A stretch of 34,023 nt of DNA from a virus, in IMG/VR virus record IMGVR_UViG_3300025759_000339, positions 1 to 34,023 of that record; one strand, written 5' to 3'. Below are positions 16,148 through 23,684 of the stretch, piece after piece. Each line of letters opens with the position of its first letter. Positions within the stretch are counted from its first letter, which is position 1. Made by a program: the position numbers and the translations under genes. The notes under the pieces were generated by a model. That model saw only the letters and a program-made list of their open reading frames with translations. It was not told where the DNA came from and made no database searches.

Positions 16148-17314
16148 TTAGTTTCTGTAGTAATAGTTACGCATTTTAATGCGCTGTGAGGGGAATTTTG
16201 AGCGATAATCGCTATATAATTGCTGTAGCTCCCCAACACTAAAAACGGTGTCGTTTACTCCGTCTGCACCCATTTCTTGCTGTGCAGCAAGTTTCAACGC
16301 TTCATACAAGAAGATATTGTTAAATTCTTCTTCAATGTTTACGATGTCCGTATCTGCTGTAGGTGTTTGCAAGAATGTACCACTGGTAGATCGGAATAGG
16401 GCGTTTGAGTAATATTCAACTTCATATAGCTCTCCAAGAGATGACATAATCTTATCAACACGAAAGTCAGTGTCTGCTGTGCCGTCGTAGGTGATTGTGA
16501 CTCGCACGTAATCAACCGCACTCGGATCTACTGTGCCTGTTTCTGTTGCACCATTCCAATCAAACTGTACAAGATTCCAACCCTTTTTGAATACTGATTG
16601 ATCTTGTGGGCTTGTTGCTGTTGCTGACCAGTAATTTGATGAATCATTACCCCAACGCAGCATCACGTTTGTAATAGCCGTTTCGTCTGGGAAATACACC
16701 CATACAAACAATGAGCTTTTTTCGTCGTGTTCTGTAAGATCAACTGATGTAAATGTGCTGTTTTCAATGTATCCACTGGTTGTTGAGCCATCTAAGTCAA
16801 AGTTGAGTGATGCTGACGGTGATACTTTGTTTGTTGTATCTGCCGTTAAATTAGTCGCATCTGCTCCTACACTCCACGTGCCATTACCTGATACCGTGTC
16901 CATCTGGTGAAGTGTGACTGGTGATGTTGATGTTTGTTGAGAGATGCGGAATGATCGCACACCATCATCGTTACGTTCTGAAAACGTCACTTTTCCTGTT
17001 TCAATTGCTTTTCGTAGTGAGAAGTTTCTACTTCCAATGCTTTGCACGTTGTCAGTAAGGTTTCGGTTTACCTGTGGTCGTAAGTCAATAAGAGCTTTGA
17101 AATCACTCGGTGCTGCATAATCATAGATTGATTCGTGTATCGGTGTTGAAAGTAATGCAATTCTGCTTGTTGCGGCAATATCTAGCTTTGCCTGCACATT
17201 TGCTGCCACTCTCCGAAAGAATGAATAATCACTCACACCGACAATTGAATCAACGTCATTACCATGCAGTGAGCCTGCGAGGTCAGTTTTTACTTGTCCG
17301 AGTGTGTATGCCAT
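16148..17314 (-). CDS. Head-tail adaptor with inserted beta-sandwich domain, 388 aa
   Basis: Residues 1-120 and 300-388 together look like a podovirus head-to-tail connector: helices with SDYSFFRRVAANVQAKLDI, then YDYAAPSDFKALIDLRP, and a helical end with FNNIFLYEALKLAAQQEMG and YSDYRSKFPSQRIK. Between them, about residues 130-300, sits an all-beta stretch (ASLNFDLDGSTTSGYI, LFVWVYFPDETAITNVMLRW, GWNLVQFDWNG, DYVRVTITYDG, DFRVDKI) that reads like a carbohydrate-binding-module jelly roll. Such an insert would project from the virion neck. Gene order (coat, anchors, adaptor, nozzle) supports the adaptor role. Confidence 0.6.
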   Translation of the reverse strand: MAYTLGQVKTDLAGSLHGNDVDSIVGVSDYSFFRRVAANVQAKLDIAATSRIALLSTPIHESIYDYAAPSDFKALIDLRPQVNRNLTDNVQSIGSRNFSLRKAIETGKVTFSERNDDGVRSFRISQQTSTSPVTLHQMDTVSGNGTWSVGADATNLTADTTNKVSPSASLNFDLDGSTTSGYIENSTFTSVDLTEHDEKSSLFVWVYFPDETAITNVMLRWGNDSSNYWSATATSPQDQSVFKKGWNLVQFDWNGATETGTVDPSAVDYVRVTITYDGTADTDFRVDKIMSSLGELYEVEYYSNALFRSTSGTFLQTPTADTDIVNIEEEFNNIFLYEALKLAAQQEMGADGVNDTVFSVGELQQLYSDYRSKFPSQRIKMRNYYYRN

Positions 17315-17318
17315 ACGT

Positions 17319-17726
17319 TTAGAGGTTTAGTTCTGTGACAAAGAGGTGTGTTGATGTTGCGTTTTCTGTGACTGCTCGTATTGATCCTGTGTAGAGATTG
17401 TCTTGGTCAATTTCAAAACATTCGTTTGGATCAATAACAGCATCTGCTGATGTTGTTGCAGTAAACGGTACATCATTGAATGAAAGGTATACGCTTTCTG
17501 TTGCTTGGTCATTACACAATGATACGTGGAATCGTCGTGATGATGTTGCAACTACTCGCAGTGATTCTTGTGGGCCAGTTGTTGCAAGTGTTGATGATGC
17601 AGTTCGTACTGATGGTGCATCTACAAGAAGTCGTGCTGCATCTGCCTTGTTAAGTGATAGAACACTCACGATAGCGATGATAACAATAACGACAACTCCA
17701 ACAATAATTTTTGTATTTTTGTTCAT
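17319..17726 (-). CDS. Membrane-anchored small protein in the head-tail gap, 135 aa
   Basis: Residues 6-25 are one hydrophobic segment (IIVGVVVIVIIAIVSVLSL) after a basic start, giving an N-terminal anchor or uncleaved signal. The rest is a beta-like domain rich in T and S, with TSS, ATTSAD and ATST, and two cysteines (C71, C103) that could form a disulfide. This is odd for a gene set between capsid and adaptor: no cytoplasmic virion protein needs an anchor. It could be a minor virion surface protein or a protein shown on the host envelope. No family recognised. Confidence 0.6.
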   Translation of the reverse strand: MNKNTKIIVGVVVIVIIAIVSVLSLNKADAARLLVDAPSVRTASSTLATTGPQESLRVVATSSRRFHVSLCNDQATESVYLSFNDVPFTATTSADAVIDPNECFEIDQDNLYTGSIRAVTENATSTHLFVTELNL

Positions 17727-17764
17727 AAGTTTTAATTAGTTACTAATGGGCTACCCACCCAAGT

Positions 17765-17800
17765 CTTGCCCTCCTGGATCTTCAGTTCACGAAGGGCAAG
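17765..17800 (-). other. Hairpin between the two membrane-anchored genes
   Basis: CTTGCCCT (17765-17772) pairs perfectly with AGGGCAAG (17793-17800), enclosing 20 nt. No U-run follows on the minus strand, so it is not a classical terminator; it may be a processing or stability element in the 89-nt gap. Confidence 0.5.
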
Positions 17801-17815
17801 GTTGACTGGCTAGGT

Positions 17816-18160
17816 TTACAAACCTGCACATGTACCGTATGTCCAGTATGCAACACCTGGTGTGGTAGTTGCTGATAGACGAATTGCGGTATCTGTTGAG
17901 GTTGCGTAGGTATCAATACAACCAACTTCAATTGATGATGTTGCTGTATTTGATGTTGTAACGGTTAGATTTTGTCCTGCTGGGAGTGTGATTGCTCCAC
18001 TTCCATCAATGATGGTTGTTGAGTCAACTTTGTACCCGTCAGTTACATCTAAACTGTCAAAGTTGGTGTCGCCACCGAGTCCACTTCCACCAGCCGATCC
18101 TGAAACGAGTGCCACTGCAAGTGCAATGATACTGATTCCAATTGCTATATTTTCTTTCAT
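17816..18160 (-). CDS. Membrane-anchored small protein after the capsid gene, 114 aa
   Basis: Residues 4-20 form a hydrophobic segment (IAIGISIIALAVALVSG) followed by a glycine-rich hinge (GSAGGSGLGG) and a beta-like domain with T/S-rich runs (TTSNTATSSIEV, TYATSTDTAI, SATTTPG). C81 and C111 may pair. Same plan as the 135-aa neighbour: N-terminal anchor, small beta domain, one cysteine pair, so the two may be ancient paralogues or partners. It directly follows the major capsid gene. Confidence 0.6.
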   Translation of the reverse strand: MKENIAIGISIIALAVALVSGSAGGSGLGGDTNFDSLDVTDGYKVDSTTIIDGSGAITLPAGQNLTVTTSNTATSSIEVGCIDTYATSTDTAIRLSATTTPGVAYWTYGTCAGL

Positions 18161-18189
18161 AAAGCTAGTTTCAGTTAGTTAGTAGTGGG

Positions 18190-19131
18190 TTAGACAGTTC
18201 CGTTTGAACCAACGATTCCTTCCCAAGAAACTGCTGTAACAACTTCTCGGAAACGAGCCTTGTAAGTGTAGCGATCTGCATCATCTGTGTCTGGTGAGAC
18301 CATAGATGTTGTAAGACCTACACGTACGTAACGTCGTACTGTGTGATGTCGTGAAACAACGTAGTAAGACGTGTCTGCGTTTGAGTTAGCACTGTTGTAT
18401 GTGCTGTCTAGGTAAGCTGATGTACCAACTACCATTCCTGGATAAATCCGTGAGAAGTAGTTTAGGTTGTTATTACCAGTACCTGTTTGTAGTTCTGACT
18501 CTGCAATTTCAATTGCATCTGGAAAATCAGATGGTGATACAAGAAGACCAACTACGTTGTGTCCTCCTACTTCACCGTCTTGTGCCTTTTGCAGTCGTAG
18601 TGACTTTACAACTGTTTCTAGTCCTGCTGCTGAAAGTGCTGCAGTTTCTAGGTTATCAATTGTGTCACCGTTCATTGCGGTGTGTGAGTTAGAAATAAGT
18701 GCTGCACCGTCAGATGTTGTTACACCTGAAAATGCGTCACCGTATGAGTTAGAAAATGCGTGTTTGTCACGTGATGTTCGTGCACGTAGACCAAACTGTT
18801 CTGCTGTTTCTGCAACTACAGAGTGCATTTCGTCTTCATAAAACTCAACTGGAATCTTGATAGATTTTTTGTAGTTGAGCACTGTGTGTGTTTTTTGATT
18901 TCCTGTTCGGATTGTTGCCTGTTTGATTTCTTCTTCTTCGGCGTGTTCCTCAAAGAGACCTGGCCCTTTGTATTCTTCGGTGATAACTGCCTGTCGGTCA
19001 GTTGTCATTTGTTTGAAGAACACTGGGTTTGAAGCAAGTACCTCTTGTGGTTCTTGCTCACGGTCAAACTCTGGATACACAACCTCATCAATGGCTGTCT
19101 TTACCAAACTTGGGTTTAGACCTGTATTCAT
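18190..19131 (-). CDS. Major capsid protein candidate, 313 aa
   Basis: Position (scaffold, decoration-like protein, then this) and size fit an HK97-fold coat protein. Features include a helical, charged N-arm with EEHAEEEEIKQATIRTGNQK, a spine-like helix VVAETAEQFGLRARTSRDKH and a P-domain-like strand run through GLLVSPSDFPDAIEIAESEL to RRYVRVGLTTSM. The C-terminus is rich in strands (YKARFREVVTAVSW). HK97 fold is inferred from order and pattern, not from an identified motif. Start ATG at 19131 has no Shine-Dalgarno site. Confidence 0.7.
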   Translation of the reverse strand: MNTGLNPSLVKTAIDEVVYPEFDREQEPQEVLASNPVFFKQMTTDRQAVITEEYKGPGLFEEHAEEEEIKQATIRTGNQKTHTVLNYKKSIKIPVEFYEDEMHSVVAETAEQFGLRARTSRDKHAFSNSYGDAFSGVTTSDGAALISNSHTAMNGDTIDNLETAALSAAGLETVVKSLRLQKAQDGEVGGHNVVGLLVSPSDFPDAIEIAESELQTGTGNNNLNYFSRIYPGMVVGTSAYLDSTYNSANSNADTSYYVVSRHHTVRRYVRVGLTTSMVSPDTDDADRYTYKARFREVVTAVSWEGIVGSNGTV

Positions 19132-19163
19132 GATTGATTAGGTTAAGTTAATAAGTTAATGGA

Positions 19164-19676
19164 TTAGTCCATTGTTTGACCAGTCAATGGTGCTGCTTCG
19201 GTTGCAAGTGCGTGTACAAGAACATCAAGTGTTCCACGTACAATATCACCAGCAACAATCTTTAGACCGTGTACGTTTGGATCATCACCTTCGTTTTCGT
19301 CAATGGTGAATACTCCTGCTGTAAGGTCAAATGCTACGTAATCTCCAAGTAGACCAAGCAATTCTGCGTCTGTATCCATGTTGCCTGGTGTGGTTGCTTT
19401 ACCACGAAGTTCTGTAAGTCCTGGAACGATTGAAAGGTATGATACCTGTCCATCTGCTGTTGAAGTTTCAGTTGATTCTGCTGCTGCAACACCAAGAAAT
19501 TCGTCAGTTCCTACTTCGGGATCACCTGTAGCACAAAGGATTGCGAAGTTACCGCTTTTCTTTAGCGGTTCTCCAGCCTTCAAAGTTGCAGAAGTTCCTG
19601 ACGTTGTACGGTCATCAACTTTTGCCACTCGGACTGGCCCTCGCCCTTTGATTACTTCAATATCTCCTACTGCCAT
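19164..19676 (-). CDS. Capsid decoration/stabilisation-like protein, 170 aa
   Basis: Beta-rich, acidic protein with GDIEVIKGRGPVRVAKVD, GEPLKKSGNFAILCATGDPEV, FLGVAAAEST and DVLVHALATEAAP. This pattern of short strands with Ala/Gly/Val resembles the small capsid-associated proteins that sit beside the coat gene in many phages. It lies between scaffold and coat genes, a common slot for decoration proteins. No family can be named with certainty. Confidence 0.5.
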   Translation of the reverse strand: MAVGDIEVIKGRGPVRVAKVDDRTTSGTSATLKAGEPLKKSGNFAILCATGDPEVGTDEFLGVAAAESTETSTADGQVSYLSIVPGLTELRGKATTPGNMDTDAELLGLLGDYVAFDLTAGVFTIDENEGDDPNVHGLKIVAGDIVRGTLDVLVHALATEAAPLTGQTMD

Positions 19677-19715
19677 GTTGGTGTGGAATTAAGTTGTTAA
19701 TGCCACACAAGTAGT

Positions 19716-20450
19716 TTATGCCTCTGGAATACGCTCGTATTGCCCTTGTTCGTTTATACGAACATTTTTACCAAGAACAAGATTGTTCTTTTCAAGGAAA
19801 CGACGATCAGCGTCAGAAAGTGGTTGTTGTTCCTTTTTCTGTGGCTTTTTCTGTCCTGATCCTTGTGGTTGGGCCTTTGTTGTCTCTGACAACTTTGAGC
19901 GTTGACGTTCTCGTATGATGCCGTTGATACGTGTTCTGTTTGCAATTGCGTGAGCAACTTCAATATCAGCACGTACATCACCTGTTGGGCGTATGCTGTT
20001 CTCGTAGTGATACAAGATAGCTTCTGCTTCTTCTGGTGATCCAGCAAGTGAGCTGGCTTCGTCTTGTGCAAGTCGCATTGATTGTTGCAACTGTTGTTGC
20101 ATCATGCGCTCGTCAAGCATGCGTTCTACGTCGTCTTTGGTAAGAGAACTTTCACCATATTCGTCAACAAACTTTTGGCTTGTTTCTTCTGATGATTGAC
20201 TCTTGCCTTCAACCTGCTCACGATAGCGTTGTGCTGCGGATTCCGCTTTCTCACGTCGCTTTCGTTCTGCCTCCAGTTCGGCTTTGTAATCTACTTGTTG
20301 TGGTTCTGTTGCTTCCTCATCAGTTGAATCTGCCTCTTGTGAAGCATCTTGTGATTCATCTGTAGATTCTGCGTCTTCTGCAGGCGAGGCCTCCTGCTGG
20401 GTTGGGTTGTCGGTTTGTTCAACCTGTTCGTTTTTCTCCTCTTGTGTCAT
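19716..20450 (-). CDS. Scaffolding protein candidate, 244 aa
   Basis: Very acidic N-terminus (residues 1-50 rich in E, D, S and Q), then a long charged helix with EAERKRREKAESAAQRYREQ, then a basic Gln/Lys-rich C-terminal region (QKKPQKKEQQ). Disordered acidic head, coiled-coil middle and positively charged tail is the usual layout for phage scaffold proteins that template procapsid assembly, and the gene directly precedes the decoration and coat genes. The leader holds a structured RNA element at 20533-20603. Confidence 0.75.
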   Translation of the reverse strand: MTQEEKNEQVEQTDNPTQQEASPAEDAESTDESQDASQEADSTDEEATEPQQVDYKAELEAERKRREKAESAAQRYREQVEGKSQSSEETSQKFVDEYGESSLTKDDVERMLDERMMQQQLQQSMRLAQDEASSLAGSPEEAEAILYHYENSIRPTGDVRADIEVAHAIANRTRINGIIRERQRSKLSETTKAQPQGSGQKKPQKKEQQPLSDADRRFLEKNNLVLGKNVRINEQGQYERIPEA

Positions 20451-20532
20451 GTGTATATCTCTACTTTTTCGCTAGAGCAACGAGATCTTAATGTATTTAG
20501 TGTATCCAGACTTCAATAGGCTCTGGCAACCC

Positions 20533-20603
20533 GAATCCGTTAAGGATTCTGTGGAACGCCCATACCGACTCCTGCATTGCAGGCTAGACGCTCCGCAGAA
20601 CCC
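20533..20603 (-). promoter_or_regulatory. Candidate bistable RNA element ahead of the scaffold gene
   Basis: On the minus strand GGGTTCTGCGGA (20592-20603) pairs with TCCACAGAATCC (20544-20555) and extends by four more pairs (20556-20559 with 20588-20591); the only mismatch is one C-A, with G-U wobbles on this strand. An inner hairpin CCTGC/GCAGG lies at 20571-20583. An alternative stem GAATCC/GGATTC (20533-20538 with 20544-20549) uses half of the first stem, so the two folds compete. It starts directly after the stop codon of the 111-aa gene. No U-run follows. Confidence 0.5.
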
Positions 20604-20939
20604 TTAAAGGTTCTTGATTCGTTTTAAGACATCTTGATATAGATCGTTTGTGTACAACATGACTTTCCCAACAATGAGGTCGTCATTGTCTTTTGATTTG
20701 AGAAACCCACGTTCTACCGCACGATACTCCGCTTCTGCATAAAGAATCGGCCAAAGTGATGATTCGTATATAACAGTTGCTTGTTCTTTGAGAGCTTTGA
20801 TTTGATCTTCGCTCAATGGTTTGTTGCGAAAATATATCCTTCCGTCTTTACCTTTGCGCAATATGTCTTTTGCGGTGACTCCTTTGTAGAGTCCACGTAT
20901 GACGATGTTAATGAGCAAGTTATAAAGTCGGTTTTTCAT
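20604..20939 (-). CDS. Hypothetical protein, 111 aa
   Basis: Mostly helical, moderately charged protein with ITRKGKDGRIYFRNKPLSED-like middle and a helical end with YTNDLYQDVLKRIKN. Not recognised. It lies between the portal region and the scaffold and is followed by the structured leader. It could be a small head-assembly protein or a head-tail joining protein; nothing in the sequence decides. Confidence 0.5.
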   Translation of the reverse strand: MKNRLYNLLINIVIRGLYKGVTAKDILRKGKDGRIYFRNKPLSEDQIKALKEQATVIYESSLWPILYAEAEYRAVERGFLKSKDNDDLIVGKVMLYTNDLYQDVLKRIKNL

Positions 20940-20951
20940 AACGATGTTCTA

Positions 20952-21212
20952 TTACTTTTTCTTTTTAGATGTCTTCTTCTTTGTGAGTCGCTTGGTCACT
21001 TCTGGTTTTAGTTCCTCTGGAACACCAATGTACGTTGCTGGTTCACCAACAATCGCACCACCAAGTGCAAGGTATGCTTCCTTCACTGATTTTTTGTACA
21101 GTGGGTTTGCAACAACATCTCCTTTTTTGTCACGGATTGTTTCCTTTCGGACTGACTCCTGTGCTGCGAGATATTTTGCCTTGTTTGCGTAGTTGAAATC
21201 TGCGTCTGACAT
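20952..21212 (-). CDS. Hypothetical basic-tailed protein, 86 aa
   Basis: Short protein with a helical first half and a strongly basic end (TKRLTKKKTSKKKK). Not recognised. It is the only gene I checked with a fair ribosome-binding site (AAGGA about 7 nt before the ATG). It is preceded by the longest promoter-hairpin leader (21234-21284). It lies between portal and the 111-aa gene, in a head-assembly context; the basic tail suggests nucleic acid contact. Confidence 0.5.
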   Translation of the reverse strand: MSDADFNYANKAKYLAAQESVRKETIRDKKGDVVANPLYKKSVKEAYLALGGAIVGEPATYIGVPEELKPEVTKRLTKKKTSKKKK

Positions 21213-21233
21213 ATTGTTTCCTTAGTTAGTAAA

Positions 21234-21284
21234 AAAGAGCCGATGGCATTACTGCCGTCAGCTCTTTGTAGCTAGATTATACCA
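21234..21284 (-). promoter_or_regulatory. Promoter-hairpin leader upstream of the 86-aa gene; terminator-like
   Basis: Minus strand: TGGTATAAT (21276-21284), then a hairpin starting almost at the expected +1. Its stem is AAAGAGC/GCTCTTT (21261-21267 with 21234-21240) plus a 7-bp inner stem GACGGCA/TGCCATC around a GTAA loop. A run of six T follows, then TTAGTTAG, with ATG at 21212. By itself this hairpin is a textbook intrinsic terminator, yet it sits between promoter and gene. Confidence 0.7.
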
Positions 21285-21306
21285 CAGAATTACAACTCTA
21301 TGTAGT

Positions 21307-23289
21307 CTATTGACCAAGTAGAGCGTTCAAACTATTGCTTCCTGTGGCTTGTTGTACGAGAGAAGATAATTGTGGTTCTTGTTGTCCACCAAGAATATCT
21401 TGCACACCAGCTTCTTGTGCCTTCTTCATGTATTTATCAACATCTCCTTTAGCGTAATTCTTGACCAAGAAGTCACGTGTCACAGCTTCTGGGTTTGTAA
21501 ATGGATTGTTAATCATACGATCATATCCTTCAAGATCAAAGGCTTTTTCAAGAGCCATACTTCGTGGGAATATCTGATCTGCTTTGACAATGGCTTTGTA
21601 TGAGCGTGATGCAAACTTATATGGATTTGCTTCAATGATTGAGATGTTACTTTCAAGACCGCCTGCTTCTGCAAAAAGACGCTTTTCACGCTTTTCTTTT
21701 TGGTCTTCTGACATTCGTGCACCAATAAGATCTTCCTTGAACCGTACAATTTTCTTAATCTTTCGGCCATCTTCATCTTCATCATCAAGAATGAATTGTC
21801 GGAATTTCATTCTACCGTTTGAATCTAATAACTCATCAAGCTGTGCAACGCTTTGGTGTTGGAGTACAACATCTGACAAGAGTTGTCCTACCTCTACCGT
21901 TGCTTCTGCAATCATGCGACCAAAGATTGATGCGGTAATTTTTGCATTTTCTTCAATACGAGAAACCTCAAATGCTGTTCGGTCTCCTGATGTAGCAGTT
22001 CCACCACGAATAGGGTCTTGTGTTGAGTCGTTAATAGACCGTTCTAACTCCTGTACGGCTGCGTAACCAGAGTTTAGGTTATTTCCAACGTTTAGTGCGT
22101 CAACACGTGTTTCTTCCTCTAAATTCGTTACAGCACCAGGTAAGATAACACTTGAATCAACCATATCACCACCTGATGTAATCACTGGTGGCATAACCGA
22201 TAGAGCTGTGCCATCAAGCACCATGCGCCACATACGATCTAGTAAGTCTTGTTCTGGACCAACTTTATCTACTGCTGATTTGTAGTAGTAAAAACGTTTT
22301 GCATCTAATGGTTCAAAACCAAACTTTGCTTCACCATATACCGGCACTGATACTGGTTCACCTGTGTTGTCTAGAATGTAACGTCGGTGTTTGATCATGT
22401 TGTCATTGACATCTCCATCACCAAGATACACACCGTTGATAAAGTTCACTTCAACATCACCTTGTCGGTTTTGATAGTTGACATGCTCAACCAGTGATTG
22501 ATTTTCCTCGTCGTATTGTTGATAGAACTGTCCTTTATCGTCGTTATAAAAGATTTTTACACCTGGAGTGACGAACTTAAAGTTGTCGTGATCACCAAAA
22601 AGTGCCTTTGCTTCTGCATAATCAATGAATCGTCGTCGGATACGGAATCGTTGTTTTGGGTGGTAATACTCGTAAATGTTACTAATCAACATCTCATCTA
22701 CTGGAATGTTGCCGTATTTTACCCCTGAAAGTACCTCATCTAGTATTTCCTTGTAGGTAATATCACCGTTTTCTAGGCGTACTTTGATTGATTGTGTTGC
22801 TTCTACGTAGTCAACACTAAAGTAAGCACATGGGTTGACCAATGCTGATATAACACCAAACAGGTGTGAGATCTCATAATCACTGTTTTCAATGTTCCAT
22901 TTGACCATTGTGCGCATGAGATTTGCTGCTTCCTGGTCTTGATTGTCATCAGAATCTTGTGCAAAGAACTGTGGATAGACAATCTGTGCGGTCATTTGTG
23001 CAGCCATACCAATAACACGCTGACGTGAGATTGGTCGTGTTGTATTTGCATGCCATTTTTCCTCGTAGTTGTCTGATTGTGGCTCTACGTATGAGTTGAA
23101 ACGTTTTTGGTTTTGCTCTGACTTGGTGAGAACGTTGACATCATTAAACTCTGCATACTGCTGGTTTTGAATGTTGTCTCCGATTTGGTAATCATCACGA
23201 ATCTGTTGAGTAAAGACACGCACATCTTCTGGTGGCATGTACGCACTTGGATCGTGTTTGTCTTTATTAAACTCTTTTGGGCTTAACAT
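21307..23289 (-). CDS. Portal protein, 660 aa
   Basis: Size, acidic/helical composition and position between TerL and scaffold fit the dodecameric portal of podoviruses. Typical elements include a helix-rich N-terminus with QNQKRFNSYVEPQSDNYEEK and RQRVIGMAAQMTAQIVYPQF, a central strand-rich region (RFRIRRRFIDYAEAKALFG, FNGVYLGDGD), and a C-terminal stem/crown region with helices EFEVSRIEENAKITASIFGR and EVGQLLSDVVLQHQSVAQLD. The last ~40 residues are Gln/Ser-rich (QQEPQLSSLVQQATGSNS), as in several P22-like portals. It forms the DNA gate and binds TerL and the adaptor. Confidence 0.75.
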   Translation of the reverse strand: MLSPKEFNKDKHDPSAYMPPEDVRVFTQQIRDDYQIGDNIQNQQYAEFNDVNVLTKSEQNQKRFNSYVEPQSDNYEEKWHANTTRPISRQRVIGMAAQMTAQIVYPQFFAQDSDDNQDQEAANLMRTMVKWNIENSDYEISHLFGVISALVNPCAYFSVDYVEATQSIKVRLENGDITYKEILDEVLSGVKYGNIPVDEMLISNIYEYYHPKQRFRIRRRFIDYAEAKALFGDHDNFKFVTPGVKIFYNDDKGQFYQQYDEENQSLVEHVNYQNRQGDVEVNFINGVYLGDGDVNDNMIKHRRYILDNTGEPVSVPVYGEAKFGFEPLDAKRFYYYKSAVDKVGPEQDLLDRMWRMVLDGTALSVMPPVITSGGDMVDSSVILPGAVTNLEEETRVDALNVGNNLNSGYAAVQELERSINDSTQDPIRGGTATSGDRTAFEVSRIEENAKITASIFGRMIAEATVEVGQLLSDVVLQHQSVAQLDELLDSNGRMKFRQFILDDEDEDGRKIKKIVRFKEDLIGARMSEDQKEKREKRLFAEAGGLESNISIIEANPYKFASRSYKAIVKADQIFPRSMALEKAFDLEGYDRMINNPFTNPEAVTRDFLVKNYAKGDVDKYMKKAQEAGVQDILGGQQEPQLSSLVQQATGSNSLNALLGQ

Positions 23290-23294
23290 AGTTG

Positions 23295-23615
23295 TTATCG
23301 TCTATTGTATCGTCGTGATTGCTGTCGGTATCGTCGGTTCTTTGCTTCTTCTTCTCGGAAACGACCTTCAACAACGTCTGGAACAAAGTTTACTGCTTTC
23401 TTGATTGCTTTCTTTACGCTACTTGCAGCCCTTCGTCGTGCTTCACCACGTTTACTCATACGTGATTCCATTCGTTTTTTAGCTGTTTTTTCTTTTTCTA
23501 GTTTGTTTACGTGACCTGCAAGTTTATTCATGGTCATGGTTGTACGTGGTCCTGCTGACACACGTCGTGCTGATTGTCGCTTGCTATTTCGTAGTCTGTT
23601 TACTCCTGATGGCAT
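23295..23615 (-). CDS. Highly basic protein between TerL and portal, 106 aa
   Basis: About a third of the residues are Lys or Arg (RRRAASSVKKAIKKAV, ending RRYRQQSRRYNRR); almost no hydrophobic core. Predicted largely helical or disordered. Could bind DNA or RNA in the packaging vertex, or be a small head protein; no family recognised. It is preceded by the promoter-hairpin leader at 23627-23680 and followed by portal 5 nt downstream. Confidence 0.5.
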   Translation of the reverse strand: MPSGVNRLRNSKRQSARRVSAGPRTTMTMNKLAGHVNKLEKEKTAKKRMESRMSKRGEARRRAASSVKKAIKKAVNFVPDVVEGRFREEEAKNRRYRQQSRRYNRR

Positions 23616-23626
23616 AATAATTTCTA

Positions 23627-23680
23627 TTAAGTAATAAAAGCTGGTCGGTAAACCAGCTCTTGTATGCAGTGATTATACCA
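23627..23680 (-). promoter_or_regulatory. Promoter-hairpin leader upstream of the 106-aa gene
   Basis: Minus strand: CG, then TGGTATAAT (23672-23680), then AGCTGGT/ACCAGCT perfect 7-bp stem (23652-23658 with 23639-23645) with a 6-nt loop, then TTTTATTACTTAA and, 12 nt on, the ATG at 23615. The 19 nt 23627-23645 are identical to the leader at 14263-14281. It lies directly downstream of the TerL stop at 23685. Confidence 0.7.
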
Positions 23681-23684
23681 CGAG

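Noticed and set aside
20531-20550. T-loop-like CGGATTCGGG suggesting a tRNA
   Set aside because: No acceptor stem, anticodon arm or CCA around it; the bases fit the hairpin better.
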